From Ulva prolifera (lineage: Eukaryota; Chlorophyta; Ulvophyceae; Ulvales; Ulvaceae): DNA of 64,000 nt. The stretch is taken from contig CM041202.1 in the NCBI GenBank assembly GCA_023078555.1, forward strand, positions 992,001-1,056,000, read 5' to 3'. This document shows positions 24,868 through 34,268 of this stretch, piece after piece (positions within the stretch are counted from its first letter, which is position 1; every line of letters begins with the position of its first letter). The translations under genes were made by a program, and so were the position numbers. The notes under the pieces were generated by a model. That model made no database searches. It was not told the origin of the DNA and was given only the letters and a program-made list of their open reading frames with translations.

Positions 24868-24960
24868 GTGGCGTAGTGGTCACGGTGACGACAAGGGGCT
24901 TCGGTCAACGATTGCAGATCACTCTTTTGTAACAAACCTACGATTGCAGGTTCGCTGAAC
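24868..24960 (+). other. tRNA-like sequence with Pol III box A, interrupted
   Basis: TGGCGTAGTGG matches the box A consensus, and GCAGGTTCGCTGAAC about 70 bp downstream is weakly like box B. Outer GCAGC and GCTGC can pair. The cloverleaf is poor, so this may be a decayed tRNA or SINE head, or chance. A LINE-A micro-insertion splits it. Confidence 0.2.
24918..24939 (+). mobile_element. LINE-A micro-insertion, about 22 bp
   Basis: ATCACTCTTTTGTAACAAACCT, essentially the LINE-A terminus plus seven extra bases, lies between perfect 10-bp repeats ACGATTGCAG at 24908-24917 and 24940-24949. Confidence 0.7.
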
Positions 24961-26388
24961 GGGCTGCACGTGCAGGTGCAAGTTCACCGAGCTGCAGAAC
25001 AGCTGCAGCTGTATCCATGTCGACGAGTTGATACAGACAGTTCCATGAGTGAGCTTCCGACCATGATGAGCATGCATATGCGATGTCACGGCTGCAGTGG
25101 AGGCGATTTGATACGGTGCCAATGATCAGATTCTGGGGCTGGGCGACTCCAGCTGGAACAATCGTTAAGGGGTCCTCGTTTCTCCACGCACACGCAAATT
25201 GCTCTAGATTTGGCGCACGTCGAGCTCACTCGTGATGCGGATGTCGTAGCTTGCCTACGGGGATCGTGTTGCGCTGCAAAAGCACGACACACTACGTGCA
25301 TGTGTCAATGCAAGGCAGATGAGGTGGAGACGTACCGGTGTCGACAACGTTGCAGTGCTCTAGATCTCGAGGTTCATAGACCGGTCTTGCTGCAGGCCCA
25401 CAGCTGGATCTGAGCCGATTTGACAGCTGCTGGCGAAGGTGCTCACATATACACCCGTCCGCGAGCTCCTTCGTCGCGAGAACGCATAGGGACAGCAGCA
25501 TGGCACGTCCCGCAGGCGGTGACTTCACGACACTCGACATATGCGGGGTTCGCGGGCTTATCTGGTAAGCGCGCATGAATTGCATTACCTAGGCAGGTGT
25601 GCCGGCCGGTACTGCGTGCAAGCACGTGCTGCAACATGAAGCAGCTGCCGAGGGCGATGTCAACACCTTCCCGCCCCTGAACCCTCAATTGCAAGTCCCG
25701 GAACCTGCATGTGTGCATGCGTCAATGTGTACACATGTGCACTCCGAGTCCGACGGAGTCCATAGAACCATGGCAACTTTGAGGAAGGGTCCACATGTAC
25801 TACTCTTGTGGGATTACAAAAGAGTGAACATGTACTACTCTAGTGGGTACTACTCTAGTGGAGTGTACATGTATAGAAGCCTGTATAGAAGGCTGTCTCA
25901 AAGTGGTATAATTATATGTGTTCCTACATATAGGCTCGAGCCTGCTATAGCTAGGCGGAACTCTGCCAGCCTACTAGGCAATGCTCTCATGGCAATCGCC
26001 GGCAGTGATGCTGCCGAACCTTGGTCTTGGAACAATGGACATGATGAGTGTTGATATATCTATATCTATATCTATAGATAGAACAAAAAATACACGCCAC
26101 TCTGAGGGTATACATGAGGTTATAAATGAGTGCACATCATGATGTGGTTGCACACTCCCCGTTTACTAGTATGACCTTTGGATCCTCTGACAAAGCAGCT
26201 TCAGGCTGGCCCTCACACCACAAAACCAAGGTCAAGACTGCAGCTGTGTGCACCCACAGGTCTCCATCAGTGTTGGCTGAGGTGAACTTTGATTGTTGTG
26301 TGTGAGGCAGCTGGTCAGTGGTTTGGCTTGATGGGTTTGCTTTGCCATACAATGGCCCGGTGTGTGTAACTCATGTACAGGTATCCAT
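24961..26388. other. No gene seen, contains one LINE-A micro-insertion
   Basis: No supported gene. A short TACTACTCTAGTGGG tandem lies around 25831-25862, and a (TATCTA)n patch at about 26053-26079. Confidence 0.4.
25813..25827 (-). mobile_element. LINE-A micro-insertion, 15 bp
   Basis: ATTACAAAAGAGTGA is the exact reverse complement of the LINE-A terminus. It sits between 20-bp direct repeats (25793-25812 and 25828-25847) that differ at one base. This is the shortest LINE-derived insertion in the window. Confidence 0.75.
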
Positions 26389-26489
26389 CAGTGTTGGGGC
26401 ATCGGGCTGATCACATAGAACGATTCCGAGTATCCATGTCTACTTTTTCGGTTGCAGCCCTGAAAATGCTGAAATGCGACCCAGCAAAG
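26389..26489 (-). mobile_element. hAT-like MITE, copy 3
   Basis: 101 bp in reverse orientation: CAGTGTTGGGGCATCGGGCT ... ACCCAGCAAAG. The flanking 8-mers GTATCCAT and ATCTCCAT match at 6 of 8 positions, and the internal ATCACATAGAACGATTCCGA block is shared with the other copies. Confidence 0.75.
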
Positions 26490-27063
26490 ATCTCCATTAG
26501 TATGTGATGCAAGGCATTCTAAGCCTGTAGTACTGCATGGCCACTGTGAATGGTGCGCTGCTACACCACATGCATGAAGCTGCCTGGATAACTTGACCAC
26601 ATGCTGCATCCTAGTATGGCATGGTCAGGTGGGATTTTTCAAGTTCTCATGTCATGCACAGCTGCTGATTTGTATAGTGTACAATGTACAATGTACACAT
26701 GCATGGCGTTGCCCCTGACACTGCAAGTCCCACTGTGGCAGTGCTGAGAGTGTCACAGCAGGAGTTCTGCAGCAGAAGTGCTCATCAAAGCTTGTGCCCA
26801 ATCCCCTGCTCCAACTTGACACAACAGCGCATGCATGGGCAACCAGGACACAAGAATAGAGTATGCAAGCAGGATAACGCAGATCTAATCATTGCATCAC
26901 ACGTCTACTGCCATCTCTGCGGCTGTGTTTCCCCGCTGCTGCAATGTTTTGCCGTGGCATATGCCATGGCAAAATACCACATGCTGCCATGGTGTGACAT
27001 CCATACATGGATGGCCCGCCGAAGGCCCCATGCATGCCCTGGCCATGGGCATATATATATATA
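26490..27063. other. No gene seen; short TA tract at right edge
   Basis: Nothing coding is supported. A (TA)n tract at about 27051-27063 abuts the 3' end of LINE-B. Confidence 0.45.
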
Positions 27064-30000
27064 GTTACAAAGGACAGAGGCCGGGCAGCGAGCCGTCGCC
27101 AGGAATACACACGCAAATCCACTCACGCAGTCATGGCACTAGGCCGGGCACGAGCACGTACCACAGCTCGGCCGGTGATGCCAGCCAAAGATTGAAGCCC
27201 CGCACGGAGCACAAGAGCATTCCCCTTGCACAACGCCACACTCAACCGGCGCAGAGCATTCGTCACAAACAAAGCACGGTTCACCTTACCACACCGAGAC
27301 GCAACCTCCGCCAGCCGATTCAAGTGATTCATGGCAGGCCGTCCCAAGCGACCATGCGTCTCATGCGATAACGGCACGAAACTATACGCATCAGGGTCGT
27401 ACAACCGATAAGCAGTGCGTTTCTGCACGTCCCGCGTCTCCGCAGCACCCCCGTCCTCGCGGGCCGCACGGCCGCAATAGGAACCAGCACAGGGGTTCAC
27501 AACCGACACATCCCCTATGCACAAAGGGTCACCCGGCGGCATAAACATGATGTCCCCCAGTTTCTCCTGGGCCACTGCCCTCAACACCTGCGCCAGCGCC
27601 GTTGCCTGCGCGGCAGCGGCCTGCTCCCCAGGCCCCGCCGGACCCTGGCCACCTGGCGCCGCTGCCGCCGCCAGGGCCGCAGCCTGCGCCGCGTCTGGCG
27701 CGTGGCGCCCCATATGGGCGCTGTGTCCGGCATCGGCGTCGGCGGCCGGAGCAGTCGCAGGTGCCGGCGCCGCGTCCGCACGCGCGACCGGCGGCGGCGG
27801 CGGGGCTGCAGGTACCGGCTCCGCGGGCAAGGTCGCCCCGCGCGAAGGGCCCGCGACCTGTGAGGCGGGCTGGGGCGGCGCAGGGGGGGGCGGGCCCGAC
27901 GGGCCAGCATGGACCTGCCTCGGAGCGGCCGCGAGCCGCGCGCGGACGAACGGTGCTGTGCGCGGGATGCGCGTGGACGCCACACACGCGTGGGACCCGA
28001 TCTCGCGCCATTGTTTTTCAACGATATTGTGGCGCGAAGTCCAGGTCCCCGCATTGTGTGTGCAATTCATCGCATGGTCGAGATCATGCGGCTGTATGAA
28101 TGTGCCACATTCGCAGCGCGAGCCGACCGCATTGGGAGGGGCTGGGGACATGCCCAGGAGATACCTGATGCTCAGCATGATTTCCATGTCAGTCATGCGC
28201 AGCGCCTGGGACAGCGGCAGGGTGCTCGACCAAAGGGTGGCTGCACGGCAAGCACAGCTGCGAAGCCGTGCCAAGTTGCATGCACCCTCGAGCGTGGCGA
28301 CGTCATGGCTGGCAAGCAGAGCTGCCCGGCGGCGCAGGGCAACCACCTTAGTGACACGCTGCTGCATACCAGGTAACACCTTGGCGATGGTGTCGCCGCT
28401 CGCCGGGCCGGGCAGCTCCGGATGGAGCTGCTGAGCGACGTTGAGGGCCTGCCAGGTTTCCTGCAAGTGTTGCCCGTGCGGCCCCCGATACGGCTGCATG
28501 CACTCGGGGCCTCCTGCGAATGCCTTTTGGCACACCGCAGCTGCAGCGAGGTACGCTCCGTCCGCGACCTCCGGCGGCGTGGACATGATGCCCAGGCCTC
28601 CAAGGCGCGCTGGAAGGACGGCTTGTGCGGCCGCACGAAGGTCGTCCGGCGGGACGCGCATGATTACATTCACCGCAGCCAGGACAGACGCCTCCGTCCG
28701 GCGCATGTGATCGGAAATGTGCGCCCACGGCACCGCCCTGGCGTAGTGCAGCATACGGCGTTGGCAGGACATCGTGAGCAGCAAGAACTGGTCTTGCGCT
28801 TTCAGGGGCAGGATCATCATCTTCTCGATGGTGGCGCACACCTTGTCGGCCGTCGCTTCCGCGTGCGCCGACTCGAACGCCGGGGTGCCAATGGGCGTGC
28901 CGGTGATGACGGTGCCCTCCATGGCATGCGTTATGCCGAGCGCGGCCGCGACGGATCCCGCATGCTGGGGGTCGCGCGAGTAGGCCGTGCACTTGTGCAG
29001 CTGGGGCTCCAGCCCGAGGGGCTCTGCTGCCGAGACCAGCGCACGGAATGCGGCGGCGGCGTCCACGCGCTGCCCGGCGATGGTGCAGTCGTCATGATAC
29101 GCCATGAGGGCGGCCGTGACCTCCCTCTCGGGTGGCTGGTGCTGGGCCTGCACTGCCTGGAGGGGGCCCTGGAGGGCCAGGGCGAAGAGCAGCGGGCTGA
29201 TGGGGTCGCCTTGACGCACGCCGCGCTGCGACGTGATTGCAGCGGTGCCGGGCGGTGCGCCTTCGATGTAGAGATTTGCGGGGAACCTGTAAAGCATGGT
29301 GGCGAAGGGCAGCAGCGCAGGCTTGTGAGACGCAACGGCCTCCAAGATGGCTGCACGGGACATCATGTTGAATGCATTCTTCCAGTCCAGCTGCACAAGC
29401 ACAACATCGTCCCACGCTTGCAGCACGGCGCGCGCAGCATGGCCCAGGTTCTGCGCGCCCCCTGGCACCCCGACCCCCACCTGCAGCGGCGCGAGGGAGG
29501 CACCTAGGCCACTGCACAGGGTCATGGCGCACAGGCTTACCAGGCGCTGCCACGTCTCTGCAATGGCGATAGGGCGGACGCCTCCCTGTGGCTTCTCCTG
29601 CGGGAGGAGGCGGCAGTCCAGCAAGCGCGGGAGGTGTGGCAGCCGGCCGGCGAGGGCCGCGTTCACGAAGCGGTGAATCTCCGTGAATGCGGCCGTGGAG
29701 GCCGTGCCGGCAGCCCGGATGTGCTCATACGTCCACCCCGACAGGCCCGGGCCGCTGCCCTTCGGCAGCTTGTCGAGCAGGGCGAGGAGCGTCGCCTCGT
29801 CGATTTGCAGCGGGGGCGCGGGTTCGGCGGGCTGGGTGTCGGGGGGGAGCGCTTCTGCGGGATGCAGGTGCCTCAGCTCCTCATGCACTTCCGGGGTGTA
29901 CCTGGCGATGGGCGGCGCCTCCACTTTCTCCGCGCCTTTGCGGACATTACCGTCGCTCAGTGACCTGTGGACAGAGCCCGCCAGGCGGCGATCCTGGTTC

Positions 30001-31210
30001 TGATTCATTCTGCGCTTCTGGCTTGGAGTGGGCTCCGCAAGCCTGGGCTCCTCGCCGTCCATGAACAGCGTGATGCATGTACGAGCGCGGCGCGCCGTGC
30101 CGTCCCCTCCCTTCAGCGACAGAACCTTACCAGGGAAGTCGAGGACGCGGCCAAGGGCCACTCGTGCTCGGTCGATGTTGGACGCGTCGCTGGCATCGTT
30201 GAAATCTCTGAAGAGCTCGGCCGTTGCGTCGCCGAACTCCTTATGGACGCTGTCCGGGACCTTCGGGGAGGGCCTGGGCCGGGCGGTGTAGTGGGCGGCG
30301 GCGGGGGCTTCGGTGATGTGACGGGGTGGCTGATGGGGGTGCGGCTGGGCAGGCTGGGCAGGCTGCGGCTGGGCGGGCTGGGCTGGGGCGGGCTGGGCAG
30401 GGATGGGCTGGGCTGGGGCGGGTTGGGCCGAGGCGGGCTGTCGGGCCGGATGTCCGGCGGGCAGCACGCAGTGACCTGACCTCAAGCTTCTCTTCTGACC
30501 TCCCACACATTTTTGCGCCTTAGGGGTCTTGGTAGAGCCGAATATGCCACAGTGAGAGCAGTACGCGGCATTGAGTGCGTGCAGCTTCGCAGTAGGCAGC
30601 CTCGGCCCGTCGCGATGGATTCCTCGAACGTGGGTGAACAGGCTTGAATGGGAGGAGAGAGTAGCGCTGCATCCGTCATATGGACACTGAAAGCTCATAC
30701 GCAAGGACTCGTTCCGCTGGGAGCGGACACACTAACGGTGCAGTCTAACGGGCCATTAAACCGGCCAGACGGCACAAAACTAAAACAACAAACACACAAC
30801 ACTTTTAACGAATCAAATCTGCAGATCACCCGCGGCTAGTCCGCGGGATTGCCAGTGGGACTGCCGGACAACGGCACGCGGGCAGCCAGTGGCCCGCGCC
30901 GACATGACGGCTGCACAGCCAAGCGGGTCACCAGGAAGGCCAGGCGAAACAAAGAACAGACATCTACGTGTTGTAAATGGGCAAGGCTGCAGGCCACTGG
31001 CGGCTAGTCCGCTGGCATTCTAGTGGGGCTGCAGAACGACGGAACACTGGCAGCTGGCGCGCGTATTCGTTGCAGCTGCACGACAGCGGACGACAGAACA
31101 CAACTAAGGGCCTATTCGTTTTCTTTTTGCTGCCTCCCGCAGCCGGGTTCTTTTGGCATGCGTCTACATCGGGACCACGACACAGCACAGACGACGGACC
31201 GCACAGACGA
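27064..31210 (-). mobile_element. LINE-B, near full-length with intact ORF
   Basis: The ORF runs from ATG at 30698 down to 27123 (1191 residues, no internal stop). Residues 5-28 form a C2H2 zinc finger (C5-x4-C10-x12-H23-x4-H28), followed by a Pro/Ala/Gln-rich linker. The reverse transcriptase follows, with LDWKNAFN (about residue 435), RGVRQGDPISPLLF and YHDD (about 534). The C-terminal part has a CEC...H...C knuckle (about 866) and GDIMF...GDVSVV (about 1047-1066), consistent with a restriction-like endonuclease of R2/NeSL/HERO-type elements. The tail of the element, read on its own strand, is CCTCTGTCCTTTGTAAC followed by (TA)n. The 5' UTR contains two diverged monomers about 170 bp apart. 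The right boundary is approximate, set where the sequence enters TAGATATATA. The intact ORF suggests recent activity. Confidence 0.9.
30832..31066 (-). repeat. LINE-B 5' UTR monomers
   Basis: CGGCTAGTCCGC begins two diverged blocks (about 30832-30900 and 31002-31066), spaced about 170 bp apart and upstream of the LINE-B ORF. Tandem monomers in 5' UTRs are known from other LINEs, where they act as promoters. Confidence 0.6.
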
Positions 31211-31752
31211 TAGATATATAGATATATAGATGTATATATATGCGGACATATGTGTACATGTACAGCTGCAGCTTGCTCAACATGCCATGACAGTGTACAG
31301 TGTCTGGGAGGCAATTGCAGGGTACTGGCTGAATTGGACTTGATATAGCTTCTGCACCATCACAGTGTTCAGCTGAAGGCTGTGGCACTGCAGTCCAGCT
31401 GGAGTTTGTGCACTGTGATCACCAGCTCAACCCAAGGCCTCTGCGAGCACGCCGGCATGCATGTTGGAATCACAATGCATGCAGGCCATGAGTCCGCCAT
31501 GAGCCCGCCATGAGCGCCATCTGCAGTTCGGTGCAGGCAGTCCAGTGCACTGTGCATGTGGTGGAAATTGCTGTACTGTACGTGTGGGTCCTTTGAGGAT
31601 TAATCTGGTACACTGTTATAGTGTACTGCAGTGGCACCGTGGCACCGAACTGATGCCTGCATGTCACGATGCATATATTCACACGGGCTGACCTCAGCTG
31701 ACGTATCGATGTGGCCTGGCCAGCATGGAATGCACTGCTGCCCTCTGTGACA

Positions 31753-31785
31753 TGTCCAGTGGTAGAGCGGTCTTATCACTGGACA
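31753..31785. repeat. Hairpin of the TCCAGTG/CACTGGA family
   Basis: TGTCCAGTG (31753-31761), a 15-base loop ending TCTTAT, and CACTGGACA (31777-31785). The GTGGTAGAGC portion superficially resembles a tRNA D-arm, but no cloverleaf follows. Confidence 0.65.
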
Positions 31786-31825
31786 GCCACACGCCCAGGC
31801 TCACGAGGCCATCAAGAGCCGGGCC

Positions 31826-31927
31826 GGGCCCGCTGATCGCACGCCACGGGCGACGCCAAGGCAGTCTTGGCGGGCCTCACGATCCCGCCCGACGAGCTTC
31901 TGCCGCTCACCGGCCAATCGGCCTGAG
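31826..31927 (+). mobile_element. Diverged LINE-C 3' UTR fragment
   Basis: About 100 bp align with LINE-C copy 1 positions about 10590-10690 (GCTGAT.GCACG, GGCAGTCTTGGCGGGCCTCAC, CGGCC..TCGGCCTG) at roughly three-quarters identity. Confidence 0.55.
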
Positions 31928-32330
31928 GGGGCCCGGCGTGTTCTCGCTGCAATTTGTTACTCCAGCATCCGGTTTCGGGCACCGCGATTGAGCCGGCTGC
32001 CACGTACCGGCGTTTCACAGGCTGTCTTCGCATGTGGCTAGGACGGAAGGTCTGTGCTCCAGCGCGCCGCTGCATTGACTGTGGCCTGGGCGTGCTTGTG
32101 TCTCTTGAAAATTGCATGCTTGGTGGTGGCAGCGTTGCTGGGTTGGTGTGCCGCATTGGGCCGGCTCTGGTGGCCGATGGCTGATTATTGTGGGACGGTC
32201 AGGGTGTGGTTAGGGTGCGGTGGGTGTGGTGGGTGTGCACATCATGATGTGGACAATGATCAGGCCGCCTCGGCCGTGGCGGTGCGGTTGCGGGTGGGTG
32301 GGGGATACTAGTAGGTGGGGGTAGGTGTGT

Positions 32331-32446
32331 TACAAGGACAAAGCAAGCAAGGCAGGTAGCACCGCGAGCAGCAACCAGGCCTAGGGGAACCGCACACTAC
32401 GCAACAAGCCACACGGATCACCCACCAACACACCCACGCACCACCA
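32331..32446 (-). mobile_element. LINE-C copy 4 (116-bp tail)
   Basis: A minus-strand LINE-C tail (plus-strand TACAAGGACAAAGCAAGC...) is flanked by perfect 14-bp repeats GGGGGTAGGTGTGT at 32317-32330 and 32447-32460. Confidence 0.88.
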
Positions 32447-32460
32447 GGGGGTAGGTGTGT

Positions 32461-34268
32461 GTGTCTCAGACAGGCTGACGGTGCATGTGGCCGTGGGGTG
32501 TGCGCATTGGTGGCACTGGCAGTTCTGTTCTTGTACATGTTTACACCAGTGATACCCGCTTCCCCGAAATTGTCCTCCTAGTGCAAGCTGCGTGACCCTG
32601 TGAATGGGCGTAGAAGCATACCTGGCACGCGAGCAAACTTCCAGCCCATCATGCTGTGCACAGCTGCGTAAACGTGGCACCACATGACACTGCATCATCG
32701 GTCATGATGTGGGCAACTGTATCAGCATGGCAGTGCATGACACTGTAGCATAGCGTCAAGGAGGGATATCTCATGACATGCCCAGTTCCACCGTGATGGG
32801 GACATTGGCAGGTCCACTCCAGGCGGACAGGGCAGCCACTCCACGCCAACAATGCTTGCATAGCACAGAAGCACAAATGTGTCCACATACTGTGCTACTC
32901 TGCTGTGCAACCACCGTTGGCCTGCCATCTCTGCTTGGAACGAAGGTACTTCACAAGTCCCTGGACAGCGGTCACATCCACCATGAATTATGCTCAATTA
33001 CAGAGGTGTGCATTCGTGGCAATGGAAATTTGCTGGAGTGGGAGTAAGTGCTGTTTCAGGGTCCCAGCAGTTGATCGTGGCAGTGCGTGGTATTCCACAT
33101 GCGTGTGCAACCACGGCACCACCCGCCACCAGCCCTGCACACCACTGCATGACACCCATGCTTGTTCAGTTCGGTCAAAACAGCGTGCACTTACACCAGC
33201 TAGCTGTATGAAGCACCCTGTGAAGATAGAAAAAGCCTACCTTTATCTAACAAACACCAGTGTAAACCAAGAGCGTCCCCTCTTGGGACCAGCGGCGCTA
33301 TTCTTTATGGCCACATGCATTGCTATGCAGGCTCACACTGTGGACATGACCTGCCAATCACGACTATGCTGTGTCCCTGTGGACGCAAACCTTCTAGATC
33401 TGCTACAGCCTGCTTGCAACGTTGCAATGCTGCAGCAGTGTACACCATACGTTCAGCGGCTGCTGGCTGTCTACGCATCCTGCAGAAAAGCGCTCAGGAC
33501 ATCTCCCTGATGTTGTGGAACCGATCAGCGGAACATGAGAGCATCAAACAGACCAGGCCCATAAACTGACTCTGAGCCGCGGTGCAGCTCCGCTATGGCG
33601 TGGCCACAGGTCACTGCGATCCCTTCTCAACGGAAAACTCATTAGAGGGAGCTCAAAGAGAGTATCATCATCATGGCAGCCCGCGAGTGGCAGCACCATG
33701 TGCATGTGGCAGCTACGGCCCCATGTCTCCTTCCTCTCGCTCCAGCGCCGTGGCTGTGCACAGCAGGTGCATGGTCCGGCACACATATGCAGCACAGCAT
33801 AGCACGTGGCGCGGGCAGTGCTGCACGGCACATGGAGTATTGCTGTTCTGCTAGCCTCAGTCCCTAATTGAAACCTGCAGTAAGGATGAATCATTAGAGC
33901 CGCATGTGCAGGGCCGATTTGGCGAATAATGGCTGTGCGCGCATCATTGGCGTGGAGGCAGCAAGACAGCCGGCGGGCGAATTGTGGTGCATGCATATGC
34001 AGACACAAAGAGTGGCTATAGGAGATACGTGTGCCACCGGAAGCCACAGCAAGCAGATACAGCGTGAGCACGCAGCGGATCATGCCTACATCTTCCTAAG
34101 GCGTGCGCGCCGGAATACACATGCTGCGAATGTGGCTTGCTCCCTGTGTCTCAGTGTGTGCATCCGGCCAGATAGCACCATTGTACGCGTTGTCAGAAGG
34201 CGTTATGAGCAGGCAGAGGGCACACCCGAACAGGGACGGGGCGGCATCGCGGCCTCAGGTAGGCCCGA
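32461..34268. other. No gene seen
   Basis: No supported coding or repeat feature. It is the downstream flank of the minus-strand gene ending at 34269. Confidence 0.4.

Larger units (their letters stand above)
31242..32316. other. Gene-free stretch with repeat fragments
   Basis: No gene is supported. It holds the 31753 hairpin and a diverged LINE-C 3' UTR piece. Confidence 0.4.

Noticed and set aside
31745-31800. Possible tRNA because of GTGGTAGAGC
   Set aside because: The sequence forms a simple hairpin and lacks a T-arm and acceptor pairing.
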